Position numbers and translations under genes: made by a program. The notes under the pieces are model-generated. The model searched no databases. It worked only from the letters and a program-made list of their open reading frames with translations, and had not been told where the DNA came from. A stretch of DNA of 64,000 nucleotides from Phaseolus vulgaris (lineage: Eukaryota; Streptophyta; Magnoliopsida; Fabales; Fabaceae), in NCBI RefSeq assembly GCF_000499845.2, contig NC_023749.2, forward strand, positions 45,454,108 through 45,518,107, read 5' to 3'. The number at the start of each line of letters is the position of its first letter. Position 1 is the first letter of the stretch. Positions 34,808 to 46,440 of this stretch are shown one piece after another.

Positions 34808-37800
34808 ATGTTTAATGAAAACCCTAGTCTTCATAGTCCTAATAGTAGTCACACTATTACATGCAAATTTTGTGGTAAATATGGTCATACTGAGGTTGTT
34901 TGTTTTCACAAAGTGGGTTTTCCTTCTGGTAATGTTAAAACCTCAAAGTTTTCTTTTACTAGAAAAGTCTGCACTTTTTGTAATCGTCTTGGCCACACTG
35001 TCGACACCTGTTATAAAAAGCATGGGTTCCCTCCTGACTACAAATTCACCAATTGGACATCTCAAGCCAATAATATGATTACTACTGACACTTTTTCTGA
35101 GTTTTTTCCTAAAGAACAAGATGTAAAGGGGATTCAACTTACATCACAACAGTGTCAATTCCTTACCAACATTTTGCGTCAGCAAAACCTTGAGGATCCT
35201 GCCCCTCACACTCAAATTAATCAAGTCGGCACCATCTCTACGGATGAAATCCCTAATACTGAGCATTCTTCAACAGGTAAGTTTCTCTCTTCACTATCTT
35301 CTATAAAAGAATCTTGGATTATTGATTCTGGTGCCACTGATCATGTTTGTCACAATTTGAACGTTTTTACTACTTATACTGAAATTAAACCTTTCTTAAT
35401 TAGTCTTCCAAATGGTCAAACCGTTTATGCCACATATTCTGGTTTAGTACGTTTTTCTGATAAGTTTTATTTGTCTGATGTGTTATACGTGCCTCATTTT
35501 CAATTAAACTTAATATCTGTTTCCAAACTCACACACCAACTTAAATGCACTTTAACTTTCACTTCAACCCACTGCATTATACAAGACAATCTCACCCAAG
35601 AGAGGATTGGTACAGTTAAAGCCACCGCTGGCTTGTACCTTGTCACTACCTTGCCTGCTTCTAGTCATTCTAAACCGCATTGTTTTGCTCCTTTTATTAA
35701 TTGTAATATCACAGACAAAACACTATGGCATTATAGACTAGGACACCCTTCACATGAAAGATTACATGTCTTAAGCAAACAATACTCTTTTATTACTGTT
35801 GATACTCATCATGTATGTGACACTTGTAGTCATGCAAAACAGAGAAAACTTCCTTTCACTTTAAGTAATATTGTTACCTCTGCTATTTTTGATCTTGTAC
35901 ACTTTGATATTTGGGGACCATGTTCCATAATTTCTATGCAAGGTTTTCGTTATTTCTTGACTATTGTTGATGATTACTCGCGTTATACTTGGGTTATTCT
36001 ACTGCATAACAAATCTGAAGTGCGTCAGCACATCATTAACTTCACTGTTTTCGTTCAAAATCATTTCAAAACTAATATCAAAACGATTCGTACTGACAAT
36101 GGTGTTGAGTTTGCTATGTCAAATTTTTATGCTTCAAAGGGAATTATACATCAAAAATCTTGTGTTGAAACACCACAACAAAATGGCATTGTAGAACGTA
36201 AACATCAACACATACTAAAACGAACCCGGGCTTTGCTTTTTCAAGCAAATCTTCCTCCTATTTTTTGGGAATTTGCTGTAAATCATGCTGTTTTCTTAAT
36301 AAATGCTATTCCTACTCCATTACTTAATAACATCACTCCTCATGAAAAGTTGTTTGGAAAACCATATGACATTTCCTTTCTAAAAGTGTTTGGTTGTCTC
36401 TGTTATGCTAGTACCATTACTGCACATAGGAAAAAATTAGATGATAAATCTATCAAAGGTATTTTTCTTGGCTTCCTGCAAAATACAAAAGGTTATATTA
36501 TCTTAAATTTAAAGTTTCATAGCATAGAGATATCAAGACATGTAATCTTTCATGAAAACCACTTTCCATATAAATTGGACAGTGGCTTGCCTAAGGACCC
36601 TAACACTTTATCTTTCCCTATTTCTAATGCATATAATTTTGCTTTTGATTTTTTTTCTGATACTGCACCTCCTGTCGAGCCATGTGCCTCTACTCCTGCA
36701 CCCAATACTGTCCTTCCACCAACCTCATTATCCTATGATCTTCCAACAAATAGTGCCTCTGCTCCTGCATCCAACATTGCACCTCCATTAGAATTATCAC
36801 CGCCTGCATCTCTAGGAAGCATCTCACCTCAATTTCCAAGAAGATCAGCTTGTCCTCACCGACAACCTGCCTATCTTGCAGATTTCCACACTGCAACCAA
36901 CACTGTAAGTAGTAGATATCCTATTCATAATTACTTGTCTTACAATTCCTTATCTTCCAATTTTAGAAATGTTATTTCCTCTATCAATTCTCATCCTGAA
37001 CCTCGGACATATAACGAAGCCTCCAAACATGCTTCTTGGCAATCTGCCATGCAAGATGAGCTTCAAGCTCTTGCTGCTAACAATACTTGGCAACTTACCC
37101 ATCTCCCTCCAGGAAAGAAAACTATTGGTTGTAAATGGGTATATAAAATCAAATACCATTCTGATGGCACTGTTGAGCGCCACAAAGCTAGAGTTGTTGC
37201 CAAAGGGTTCACCCAACTTGAAGGACTTGATTTCTTAGACACTTTTGCACCTGTTGCTAAACTCACTACCGTCCGCCTTCTCCTTGCTATTGCCACTACC
37301 AAAAATTGGATTTTAAAACAACTTGATGTTAATAATGCATTTCTTCATGGTGATCTCCATGAAGAGGTATACATGACTCCCCCACCTGGCCTCTCTCTTC
37401 CTTCTCCCCAACATGTTTGCAAGCTTCAACGGTCTTTGTATGGCCTTCGTCAAGCTAGTCGCCAATGGTACGCCAAACTTTCTACTTTTCTTTTATCAAA
37501 TAATTATTCTATTTCAGTTGCTGATCACTCTCTTTTTCTTAAATATAATAATGATAAACTCACTGTTATTCTTGTTTATGTTGATGACTTGGTCTTAACT
37601 GGTGATGACACGGAGGAAATCAATACAATTACTGCATCCCTTCACCATCACTTCAAGATAAAAAATTTAGGTAATCTCACTTACTTTTTGGGACTGGAAA
37701 TTGCTTGCAACAGTACTGGTCTTCATTTAAGTCAACGCAAGTATACTCTTGATCTCCTTCAAGAAACTGGCATGCTTGACTCTGCACCTGTGGCCACTCC

Positions 37801-38485
37801 TATGACTCACACTTCTCGTCTCTCTCCCAACCAAGGCTCACCTCTCGATGCTGATGCCACTTCCCAATACAGAAGACTCCTTGGACGTCTAATTTACTTA
37901 ACCAACACGCGACCAGACATCGCCTTCGCTGTTCACAATTTAAGCCAATTCATATCTGCACCCACAACTCATCATCAGCAAGTTGTCTCACGTCTTTTGC
38001 GTTACCTCAAGGGCACCCCTGGTGAAGGACTATATTTTTCTCACACTAGTTCACTTCACCTCTGTGGTTTTAGTGACTCTGACTGGGCAACATGTCCTAC
38101 CACACGCAAATCTGTCACTGGATATTCCATCTACTTAGGAGACTCCCTAATATCATGGAAATCAAAGAAGCAGTCAACTATCTCTCGCAGCTCCTCTGAA
38201 GCCGAGTATAGAGCCCTTACCACCACCACCTGTGAGTTACAATGGTTGTCTTACCTCCTTCAGGATTTACATCTTCCTCTCTCCCAGCCTGCAACCCTGT
38301 ACTGTGACAACAAATCTGCCCTTCAAATAGCTTCCAATCAAGTTTTTCATGAACGAACCAAGCACATCGAAATTGATTGTCACCTAGTTCGTGAAAAAGT
38401 TAACTCTGGTCTCCTCAAACTACTGCCCATTACTTCTGCAATGCAAGTTGCTGACATATTCACCAAGCCCCTTGCTTCCGTATAA
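34808..38485 (+). CDS. Copia Gag(C-terminal)-Pol polyprotein, 1225 aa
   Basis: One open frame. Residues 19-35 and 54-72 hold two C-x2-C-x4-H-x4-C knuckles from the Gag tail; the UBN2-like capsid part that normally precedes them is not encoded. Protease active site D-S-G-A-T at 173-177. The GAG-pre-integrase His/Cys region is at about 305-350. The integrase core has Asp367, Asp430 and Glu463. Reverse transcriptase covers about 765-1010, with Y-V-D-D at 924-927. RNase H-like C-terminus to A-D-I-F-T-K-P near 1216-1222. ATG 34808 is the first in frame; TTTTAG just before it could also be a splice acceptor, so an upstream exon is not excluded. It makes element cDNA and inserts it. Without capsid it would need Gag from a relative. 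Confidence 0.93.
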   Translation: MFNENPSLHSPNSSHTITCKFCGKYGHTEVVCFHKVGFPSGNVKTSKFSFTRKVCTFCNRLGHTVDTCYKKHGFPPDYKFTNWTSQANNMITTDTFSEFFPKEQDVKGIQLTSQQCQFLTNILRQQNLEDPAPHTQINQVGTISTDEIPNTEHSSTGKFLSSLSSIKESWIIDSGATDHVCHNLNVFTTYTEIKPFLISLPNGQTVYATYSGLVRFSDKFYLSDVLYVPHFQLNLISVSKLTHQLKCTLTFTSTHCIIQDNLTQERIGTVKATAGLYLVTTLPASSHSKPHCFAPFINCNITDKTLWHYRLGHPSHERLHVLSKQYSFITVDTHHVCDTCSHAKQRKLPFTLSNIVTSAIFDLVHFDIWGPCSIISMQGFRYFLTIVDDYSRYTWVILLHNKSEVRQHIINFTVFVQNHFKTNIKTIRTDNGVEFAMSNFYASKGIIHQKSCVETPQQNGIVERKHQHILKRTRALLFQANLPPIFWEFAVNHAVFLINAIPTPLLNNITPHEKLFGKPYDISFLKVFGCLCYASTITAHRKKLDDKSIKGIFLGFLQNTKGYIILNLKFHSIEISRHVIFHENHFPYKLDSGLPKDPNTLSFPISNAYNFAFDFFSDTAPPVEPCASTPAPNTVLPPTSLSYDLPTNSASAPASNIAPPLELSPPASLGSISPQFPRRSACPHRQPAYLADFHTATNTVSSRYPIHNYLSYNSLSSNFRNVISSINSHPEPRTYNEASKHASWQSAMQDELQALAANNTWQLTHLPPGKKTIGCKWVYKIKYHSDGTVERHKARVVAKGFTQLEGLDFLDTFAPVAKLTTVRLLLAIATTKNWILKQLDVNNAFLHGDLHEEVYMTPPPGLSLPSPQHVCKLQRSLYGLRQASRQWYAKLSTFLLSNNYSISVADHSLFLKYNNDKLTVILVYVDDLVLTGDDTEEINTITASLHHHFKIKNLGNLTYFLGLEIACNSTGLHLSQRKYTLDLLQETGMLDSAPVATPMTHTSRLSPNQGSPLDADATSQYRRLLGRLIYLTNTRPDIAFAVHNLSQFISAPTTHHQQVVSRLLRYLKGTPGEGLYFSHTSSLHLCGFSDSDWATCPTTRKSVTGYSIYLGDSLISWKSKKQSTISRSSSEAEYRALTTTTCELQWLSYLLQDLHLPLSQPATLYCDNKSALQIASNQVFHERTKHIEIDCHLVREKVNSGLLKLLPITSAMQVADIFTKPLASV

Positions 38486-38533
38486 TTCTCTACTCTCAAA
38501 TCCAAGCTGGGCCTGACAAATATCTACTCCCCA

Positions 38534-38544
38534 GCTTGAGGGGG
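38534..38544 (+). promoter_or_regulatory. polypurine tract
   Basis: CTTGAGGGGG ends right at the TG of the 3' LTR. Confidence 0.8.
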
Positions 38545-38825
38545 TGTTAATATATTTAATTTTCTATTTTAAACTATTGGGCTTTGTTTGTTTGGCCCAA
38601 CTTTCCTTTTCTGTTTCAGCTAGGTCTTAATCTTTTTCTTATATATACATCATGTATTTTACTCTCTAATATACAAGTGAATAAAAGTTTCTTTTATATT
38701 TATTTTTTCTCTACAATTAGGGTTTATCAAAACCTCTCTTTCTTCATTACGATTACGTGCGATTACGTACGCTACATTAAAGCATCACATCAAACAAGGA
38801 ATATTCATCTTCATTTACTGTAATA
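38545..38825 (+). repeat. 3' LTR of the Copia element
   Basis: 281 bp, equal in length to the 5' LTR and four substitutions different. Confidence 0.93.
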
Positions 38826-40260
38826 TAACATGTTGAATACAAGTTCATTCAACAATGAATTCTTCAACAGTTGATATATATATATATATATATAAAATTT
38901 ATTTATTCAATCTCCAAAGAGGATCAACTTAACCAAACATGAATCCATTAATTCATTAAGTATCTTACTGCATGAATTTGAATTCAGATTTTTTCTTGAA
39001 TATTTTCTTTCAATCCTTCCTAATATAATTTTTTTCTTCACTATCACAGATTGCCTCGCAAATATGTTCTTTCCAATTTTGTTGCAGATTTTCTTTCTCG
39101 CTTATCTTTCATATATATATTTTTTTCCAATCTTAGTTCAAATACATGAATTAGATTTTTTTTTTGTTTAATTAAGCTCAACATAATTGAATCTGTTGCG
39201 AGAGATATTATAGAATATTTGAAGGAGATTTGCTCTAAATAAGGTCAGAATTATAGAGGATTCTCTTTCTAGAGTATTTGAAGAATATCTTTGCAGAAGA
39301 TTTGGTCGAATTTGGTGCTTGTTTCTTTAGAAAGTAACAAAATCACAAAACCCACATCTTACAACTTCAGACTACTATACTTAGCTATAGACAACCTAGG
39401 AAGACCATATAATGGATCGTCTAATGAGACCATCTAATGAGATCATCTAGTCCTTTGTCAACATAACTTTCTAAACTTCAAAATACTTTAATCCTTCGTT
39501 TAAAATATCATCATCAAAGCATGGAACCTTTGTAGATAATTAGAAACAAGAAAAGTGATAGAATATGCTTAAAATCCAAGTTTAGCTTATAATTCCAATT
39601 AAGGTCTAATTAATCCTAATTAGGTAAATCTTTTAAAACAATGCATTTATTCTCAATTATGGTATAAGAAAGTAAGGTTAGACACTCTAAGTATGATTAA
39701 AAATGTACTCATCAAATACCCTCACACTTATCTTTTTGCACTGACAAAACATGCATGACCAACAAAAAAGAGAAAACAAATACATAGCGAATTAAGTGTT
39801 TAGGTTTGTATATACACTCAATACCCATTGCAAGCAAACACTACCATATGCTTAGCAAGTAAACACTATTATACGCCCATAAAGGGTCGTACACACCCAT
39901 AAAGGTTCAACCATAAAAGGCCACATATTATAAAGATATTGCATTATATATAAGGCCTAAAAATTCTATACCTAACAAAGTATAGGTTGGACATCATGTT
40001 TAATGTGTGTCTTTGTGCTCGTTTTCAATCTAACCCTAGGAAATTACACCTTACTATAGTCCAATGAATTTTTCATTATTTGAAATGTACTAATAATTTT
40101 GATGTATGCTTTAAAGGACGAGAAACCTTTAAATTTTAGGAATGGTATGATGCAAATTATGCCTGAGACAAAGCAGAAAGGAAAAACACAAGAAGAGGAT
40201 GTCATTTCCTTGGTGAAAACTTGGTATCTTGGACAAGCAAAAAACAAATAACCATAACAC
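38826..40260. other. AT-rich sequence, probable decayed retroelement
   Basis: No coding frame. 39403-39453 carries three or four GATC/GACC-ATCTAATGA words, three of them 13 bp apart, like motifs in the next element. Confidence 0.4.
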
Positions 40261-40264
40261 ATTC

Positions 40265-40540
40265 TACATCAAAAGCAAAATATATTTCAATCACTAGTTC
40301 TTGCCCGTAACTTCTATGGATAAAGAACCAATTAGAAGGTTATATTGTCTATGTAGGTAACATTTCAATATTTTGTGACAATGGTGTCCTAATTAGTCTC
40401 TTTAAGAACCTTATTTTTCATTCTATACCAAAATATCTTGAGATCAAACATTACCTCATTAGAGATCATGCTCAAAAGGGGATTGTGAGTCTATAATTTG
40501 TACCCACAGAAGATCTCTTTCATTGAACACGTATGAATTC
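40265..40540 (+). pseudogene. Sirevirus-like Copia RNase H C-terminal fragment
   Basis: Reading on plus gives a decayed run with Y-I-S-I-T-S, W-I-K-N-Q-L-E, C-D-N, K-N-L-I-F-H-S, K-Y-L-E-I-K-H-Y and R-D-H-A-Q-K-G, in the order of Copia RNase H, interrupted by stops. The catalytic Asp of C-D-N is kept. It marks the end of a pol whose upstream part is lost. Confidence 0.7.
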
Positions 40541-42040
40541 AGAATATTTCATTTAACAGTTATAATCAAAATGTGTTACTCTTAAAACATGTTAGTCAGA
40601 CCATCTAACATGAACAAAATTGTAGATGCTCGAAGGGTCTATTATATATTGTAGTTGTGCAAATCATTGTTAGAAGTAAGTCTTATCAGATTGTCTAATG
40701 AATATATGTTATAGATGTTCATACCATCTATCATAAACTTATGTTGTAGTCGCTCAGATTTTTTATTAGACTGTCTAGTAAATACTACAATTGTAAAAAA
40801 TTTGTTTAGATATTTCAATATACAAGTAAGTCATTAAAATAGTTTTTGTTATCATCAAAACATAAAGAGTTGAACTCATAGACCATCAAGTATTCATCAG
40901 ACCATCTAGGAACTTAATAGATAGTGTAGATAGATCGTTCAAGGTTTCAACATTTGTGAAAGATTTAAATTCTATAATAATCAAATACCAAATAATTGAT
41001 TATATTGTTCATGTTTTGTTTCCAAAACAAGTAAAATAAAATAATGGATTATCTTATCAAATAATGGATTATCTATATAAAATAATCAATTAACTTGTAA
41101 AATGATCAATTATTTCTTCCAAATTTATTCTATTTTTAAATGATAAGATTCCAAGGAAGATTCACAAGAGGAAGACATAGAAAAGTAGTAAAAGAACTAG
41201 AGAAGAACTTAATTTTGTAAACTCTTTGTAGAATATTCCTTAGAATATTTTACAATCTAGGAAACACTCTAAAGGATACACGTTGGCTGTCCTTTCAAAG
41301 AATAAAATGAGATATTGAGAGTTTCTAACCAACACATGTCACTTTAAAGTCACATGTAATGGTTGAAACTTATTCACTTGACATAAAGTTTGTTGGTGCC
41401 ACATATGTACCTTTTGGAGTAACCCATGTGCTTATCCAAATAACTCCTTAAATCAAGGAACAACCCCATGTGTCTTTTCCTTAATTCAAGGAGCCATCCA
41501 TGTGTATAGTTTAGTTAAGAGTTAACTAAGTATTAATCATAGGATTAATTAGTCTTATGAATAGTTCTAAACTTTTAAGACGCATGAAAGTGTCTCTTCC
41601 ACATCCTAGGTTGTGGCATTCCTTCTATAAAAGGGAGACACTCCCTCTTTTAAAAATAACTTTTGATGATTGAATAAAATTCTCCTTTTGTAAGTTCAAC
41701 TTTGAGAGTCTTGAGAGTTCTTTACTCTTGTTTTGGTTCTTATCTTGAGAAGATTTCTCAATTGATGAATCTTCTTTCACTTATCCTTAGCGATTCATCA
41801 CAAAGGTGACATTTTTTTCTCCTTTTCTAAATCTTAGTTCATTTTCTATTTCATTTTACAACTTTTCTTGTTTTTTTTAATATTTTTCTTGATTTTTGAA
41901 TTGGTTCTCTCCGCAAGTTATGCTTCCACCACCATTCCAAGTTCTTCCATGGAGTTTTCCTTTATTCCACATCTTCTTGAGTTAATCAAAATCCTTCTAA
42001 TCTTTTAAGGTTCACATCACATCTCCATCAGGTAATGGAT
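40541..42040 (+). repeat. 3' non-coding region and LTR of the Sirevirus-like fragment
   Basis: Follows RNase H. Holds AGAC(C/T)GTCT-like words (40598-40930), then four AATAAT(C/G)GATTAT-like near-palindromes 20-21 bp apart (41041-41115), a CACAAGAGGAAGA block shared with 17350, and a TATA-like CTATAAAAGGGAGACA at about 41626. Exact LTR ends not found. Confidence 0.55.
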
Positions 42041-42902
42041 GTACTCACTTACTGTGTTAAATATTAATTAAATAATTTTTTACAACAAAATAGAAATCAT
42101 AGTAAAGTAAACATAATATTATCAAGGATACATATTTTTTTCTTCAAAGTCAAATATCGAGAAAGAAAACTATAATTGTGTAAATATTAAGTCAAAGTAT
42201 CAAATACAGTTAAATAAAGATAAAATAATTATAGAAAAGAGTAAAAAAGATTAAATTTGTTGATGAGATGAAATTAAGGATTGCATTTCTTGAAATGTAA
42301 TAAACCGATTGAAACAAAGGAAAAAAAAATGCATAATCAGGATTGTGATGAGAGGAAAAATACCTTGGAGATTTGAGTAAACTTGATGGATATCAAAATG
42401 AGTCAAGAATTTTTTTTCAGTGAAACAAAAGTTCTTCAAATGAAACAAAACTAAGGGTCAAAGAGAACAGAGAAGGTAAACTTTTTATGTTGCCGAATAA
42501 ACTAAGCATTTACACAATGAAACACTTGAAATTGAGAGTCAAACATTCTTGTTTGAAAAAATAAATAACAAATAAAAATAGTAAAAAGGAGTAGAAATAT
42601 TTAAATATAAGCTCTCGAAACTATTTCATTCAATGAAATTGAGATTTGTGTTTCTTAAAATACAATACACCATTTTAATAAAATTACACAATATAGATAT
42701 GAGAAAAAATACCTTGGGATCTAAGTGCACTTTGTGAATTTTAACAAGTCAAATAGTTGACAGAGGATAAAAAATTGTATAATGAATTTTTTTTACAAAA
42801 CTAAGAAAAAAAAGGAAAGATTAATTTTTTATTAACAAATTTGAGTATTTTAATAATTTAAAATAATGATAAGTACGATATTAAAAAAAAACAGGAATGA
42901 AG

Positions 42903-42942
<40 letters not shown>

Positions 42943-44160
42943 CCAACAAGATATTATTAAAATGATCTAAATTCTAATAATTTGGTTAAAGAATGTTAAG
43001 TGTTTGCAATTATTTCAATTCATGTTACTAAAAATTATATAATATTTAAATATAATACATAGTACCATTTAATATAATATGGTCTTAAGTTTATGTTTAG
43101 ATTTGGTTTATTTAAATAATTAAACCTAATCTTAAACTTGGATTTATTTAGTTAGTTAAAAAAAATTGAACAAGTAATTGACGAAATAAATCCTAATAAT
43201 TTACAAACAATTCCACTTATTTACTCTGTTAGAATATTCTACATGATAGTGTTGAGTTGTTTTGTTGTTCATCATGACTCAACATGCAATAACCATATAG
43301 CGGAGATTCCTTTAATTTCCTAACTAATAATAGAATGGTTAACGATAAAAAGTAGTAGCTACAATAAAAACTAATTAAAAAAACTATCGATAATAATGGT
43401 CAAATAAGTTTAATATAATTTCATTTTGAATTGCATGCACGATAAGAAAAATTCTTGAGATAATTTTTTCTAATTTTTTATGTATTAAAATATATTTTAC
43501 AAAAAATAATAATAGTAATATAATTGTATTTTTTCATATTTTTTAATAAAATTTATAGATTTTTATATACTACTGTGTGTATATATATTATATTATTAAA
43601 ATGCAAATGCAATACTAATTCATTTGTGTCTTCGTTTTAATTCTATATAAAAATAAATATATGATGTTTTAGATATTTGGTAGTCTTATTTGATGATAAC
43701 CAAAATCTTTAAACATATGTAGAAATATATTAATTTTAGAAATTGATGAAAAACTATCATAGAAGACCAAGATCTGGGTGATAATATTTAAAAGACCAAC
43801 TTGAGAGTTTGCATTAAGAAAACATATTAGAAGTAATAACTATGAGCTTAGCATGTGAGGTCAAAGAAATAATGATTAATTGTTTAATGAATAATCAACA
43901 AAAGTCACCCATGCTTCAAATGCTTAGTCACCTAAAATTTCATTGTATATTTTATGTATAGATTTCTATTTGAAAGAGATTAACCTTTTAGTATTGATTG
44001 AAAGATGATTTAATCTATAAAGGAAAAGAAAGGAGAAAGTGTGTTAGTCAATATTTTAATATTTTAAACCTTATTTTAGATACTTTTACAAATTAATTTT
44101 AATCGATGTTAATTTTTTTTTGGGAATTCCTTAATATTTCTTGAAAAGTAAATAAAATAT
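42041..44160. other. AT-rich intergenic
   Basis: Nothing recognised apart from the TA run at 42908-42939. Confidence 0.45.
42908..42939. repeat. TA microsatellite
   Basis: Uninterrupted alternating run. Confidence 0.95.
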
Positions 44161-44199
44161 AAAATATCTAATAAGAAAAAAAGATTGGTCACATTAGGT

Positions 44200-45060
44200 T
44201 TAAGAAGAAGATTTTGATGATCACATTGGAAGAATTAGATTCATCATCATACTGAGGGTAGATAATGAGAATGTGAACCTCTACCTGATGGCATATATAG
44301 AAGATGTCATTTCCAACATTGACTCCTATTTTGATACTGCTTCAGACTTATCATGTTCATTTGTCTAATGAAGATGATAAGAATGATCCCTCTTATGAGG
44401 ATATTCTCAAAAGTTGCAACTCGATCTCTGAACAATATTTAAAACTAAAGTAAAATCAAAGCTTTGACTTCTCATAATGAAAAATTAAAAAGACTTCAAG
44501 TGACAATGGATGATAAGATATTGAATTTATAATAGACTAAAAATTCAAATGATGAAAAGATTAAAAGTGTGGAAGAAAAGGTTTCAAGTTGTAGGCATGA
44601 TTTTGAAAAGTTTTCTAAGAGATCTAAAGTTCTAAATCTTATGTTTTCATCCTCCAAACATGCATCTAGTACATCTAGTCTATGGTACGATCTAAAAGGT
44701 AAGAGAGAGAAAAAGAAAGCTTTTTGAAAAATGTTAAAGGTGCTTACTAGCATTGTGGAAAGTCCGAACATGCAAGTGTCATATGTAAACATAAGATTTG
44801 GGTACTAAAAACTCATAATTCTTGTTGCATATTTGTTGTATCTGTTTTGGTGAGCTTAATCATAAAAGGAACAAACTCATGCATCCAAACGAATATACAC
44901 AATGTATCCAAATATAAGTTCCATGAACCAACTAAAAGAATTCCTCGCATATCTTCTAACTATGGAACAATTGATGTCACCTGCAACAATGTCTCCCTTA
45001 GCAATTATGTCTCTAGAAATTGAACTTGTGATATTGACTCTGATACCAATTGTTGGATTA
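44200..45060 (+). pseudogene. decayed Copia gag C-terminal part with CCHC knuckle
   Basis: Plus-strand readings show a charged coiled-coil stretch (about 44440-44680), a Ser-rich stretch and then C-G-K-S-E-H-A-x-x-x-C-K-H-K at about 44755-44795, as in Gag of Sirevirus-type elements. Many stops and shifts. No pol follows. Confidence 0.6.
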
Positions 45061-46440
45061 AACACATACCATTAGGCTAAAATCTATAGTTGATAGTCAA
45101 TATGTAATTCTTTCTACTTAAGGGCCTAACAATTCAAACATACAATTTGATTGTTGGTGGGTCATTTTTCGGTAAGTGGATCGAGTCAACTATAGTACAA
45201 CTGATAAAAAGGGTTGTGGTATCTTTAAGGACTAGGTGTAAGCAGTGCACTATTCATTATAAAGTATGATCACAATCATCGAAATCTTGTAAATAGTTGT
45301 AAAATGAATAGAATTTAAGTTGTATTAAATGGATAGAGGTGCAAAAGGAGAAAAAATAAGATCTGATAGGATGTTGGAATTGAATAGACTTTGCAACTCT
45401 TTTGCACTCAAAGATTATAAATGCAATGTAGTTAAGATCCACTTCTCCCTAAGGCCAAACCAAGTTAATCTCTTACTCATGGTTATCTAGAAAACAAACT
45501 ATCATAATAAATTCTTTGACTTACAATAGTTTGAATATGCATTATTGATGGAACAATACATGTCAAACACTTCAATTTTGTCCCCATATATTGAAATTTT
45601 TGGATGATTTGATTTAGTTCAAAAGGTGAAAGTGTTTTCCAATATCATTCAACTTCTAAAGGCAATAATAGTGATCCCTCACATATCAAGCATTAAGTAT
45701 AAAATTAAATCTAATGGACTTAAACATACATGCATTTATAAGTAAAAGAGTACATAAGTGTTACATTGCCTTTCAATCACAACAAAAGTAACACTTAGCT
45801 ACTCATAATGAATACAAAACAATGAAAGTGCACGTAGCTAGTAACTAAGGACAAGTTGAAACTAAATTTCGCTATTATGTTTTGTCTCCTCCTTTTTCCA
45901 CCTCCTTTTTATTGGACCTAGGCATCTTCTATTTATAATGCCGAGTCACTGATATTGTTCTACATAAGATTCATTCAGCGCATGATAGATCTGCTCAACA
46001 AATTAGCTTTTTTTCACATCAAGGAATCTTATGCGCTTAACTCTTCAGTTGTTGGGCGTAGCAACCGATTAGTTCATTTAATTTAACATCTCTTTGTCGC
46101 ATATCAGCTCAATGCTTCTCTAAACGCTCAACACTAGGAGGTTTTTCTTCCATGTCCTATCTACCATCAATCTGCTCAGTGTTGCATGCGTGTGCTCAAC
46201 GAATACTCCAATTTTCTCCACTCTGGATTAGTTGTTGTTTTTCCTCCATTTCCTGAAAGATTTCATCAAATTTTACGTGAGATTATACAATTTATTCTAA
46301 TTATCATTCTAATTAAAAAGAAATTCAATTTCATGATATTTTCTCTTCAATTTACTCAATTTATATGTCTAAATCAATGTATTAATTATGATAATTTGAC
46401 ACCTATCAATTATTAATTGGCCTGCCTAGTCTCCATCGAA
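45061..46440 (+). repeat. probable LTR remnant with paired GCTCAACGC-like words
   Basis: No frame. 45974-46203 contains three pairs of CTCAAC/CTCAGC-like words 19-20 bp apart. Boundaries not found. Confidence 0.4.

Larger units (their letters stand above)
34135..38825 (+). mobile_element. Ty1/Copia LTR retrotransposon, young, with chimeric leader
   Basis: Two 281-bp LTRs (34135-34415, 38545-38825) differ at four positions. The order is LTR, primer site, TRIM-derived segment, second primer site, 1225-codon ORF, polypurine tract, LTR. Flanks are GAACA and TAACA, a likely 5-bp target copy with one change. LTR termini are TG...TA, not the usual TG...CA. Pol is unbroken, but the capsid half of Gag is absent. 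Confidence 0.92.

Noticed and set aside
36950..37302. Minus-strand frames across the Copia reverse transcriptase
   Set aside because: Antisense shadows of a clear pol frame.
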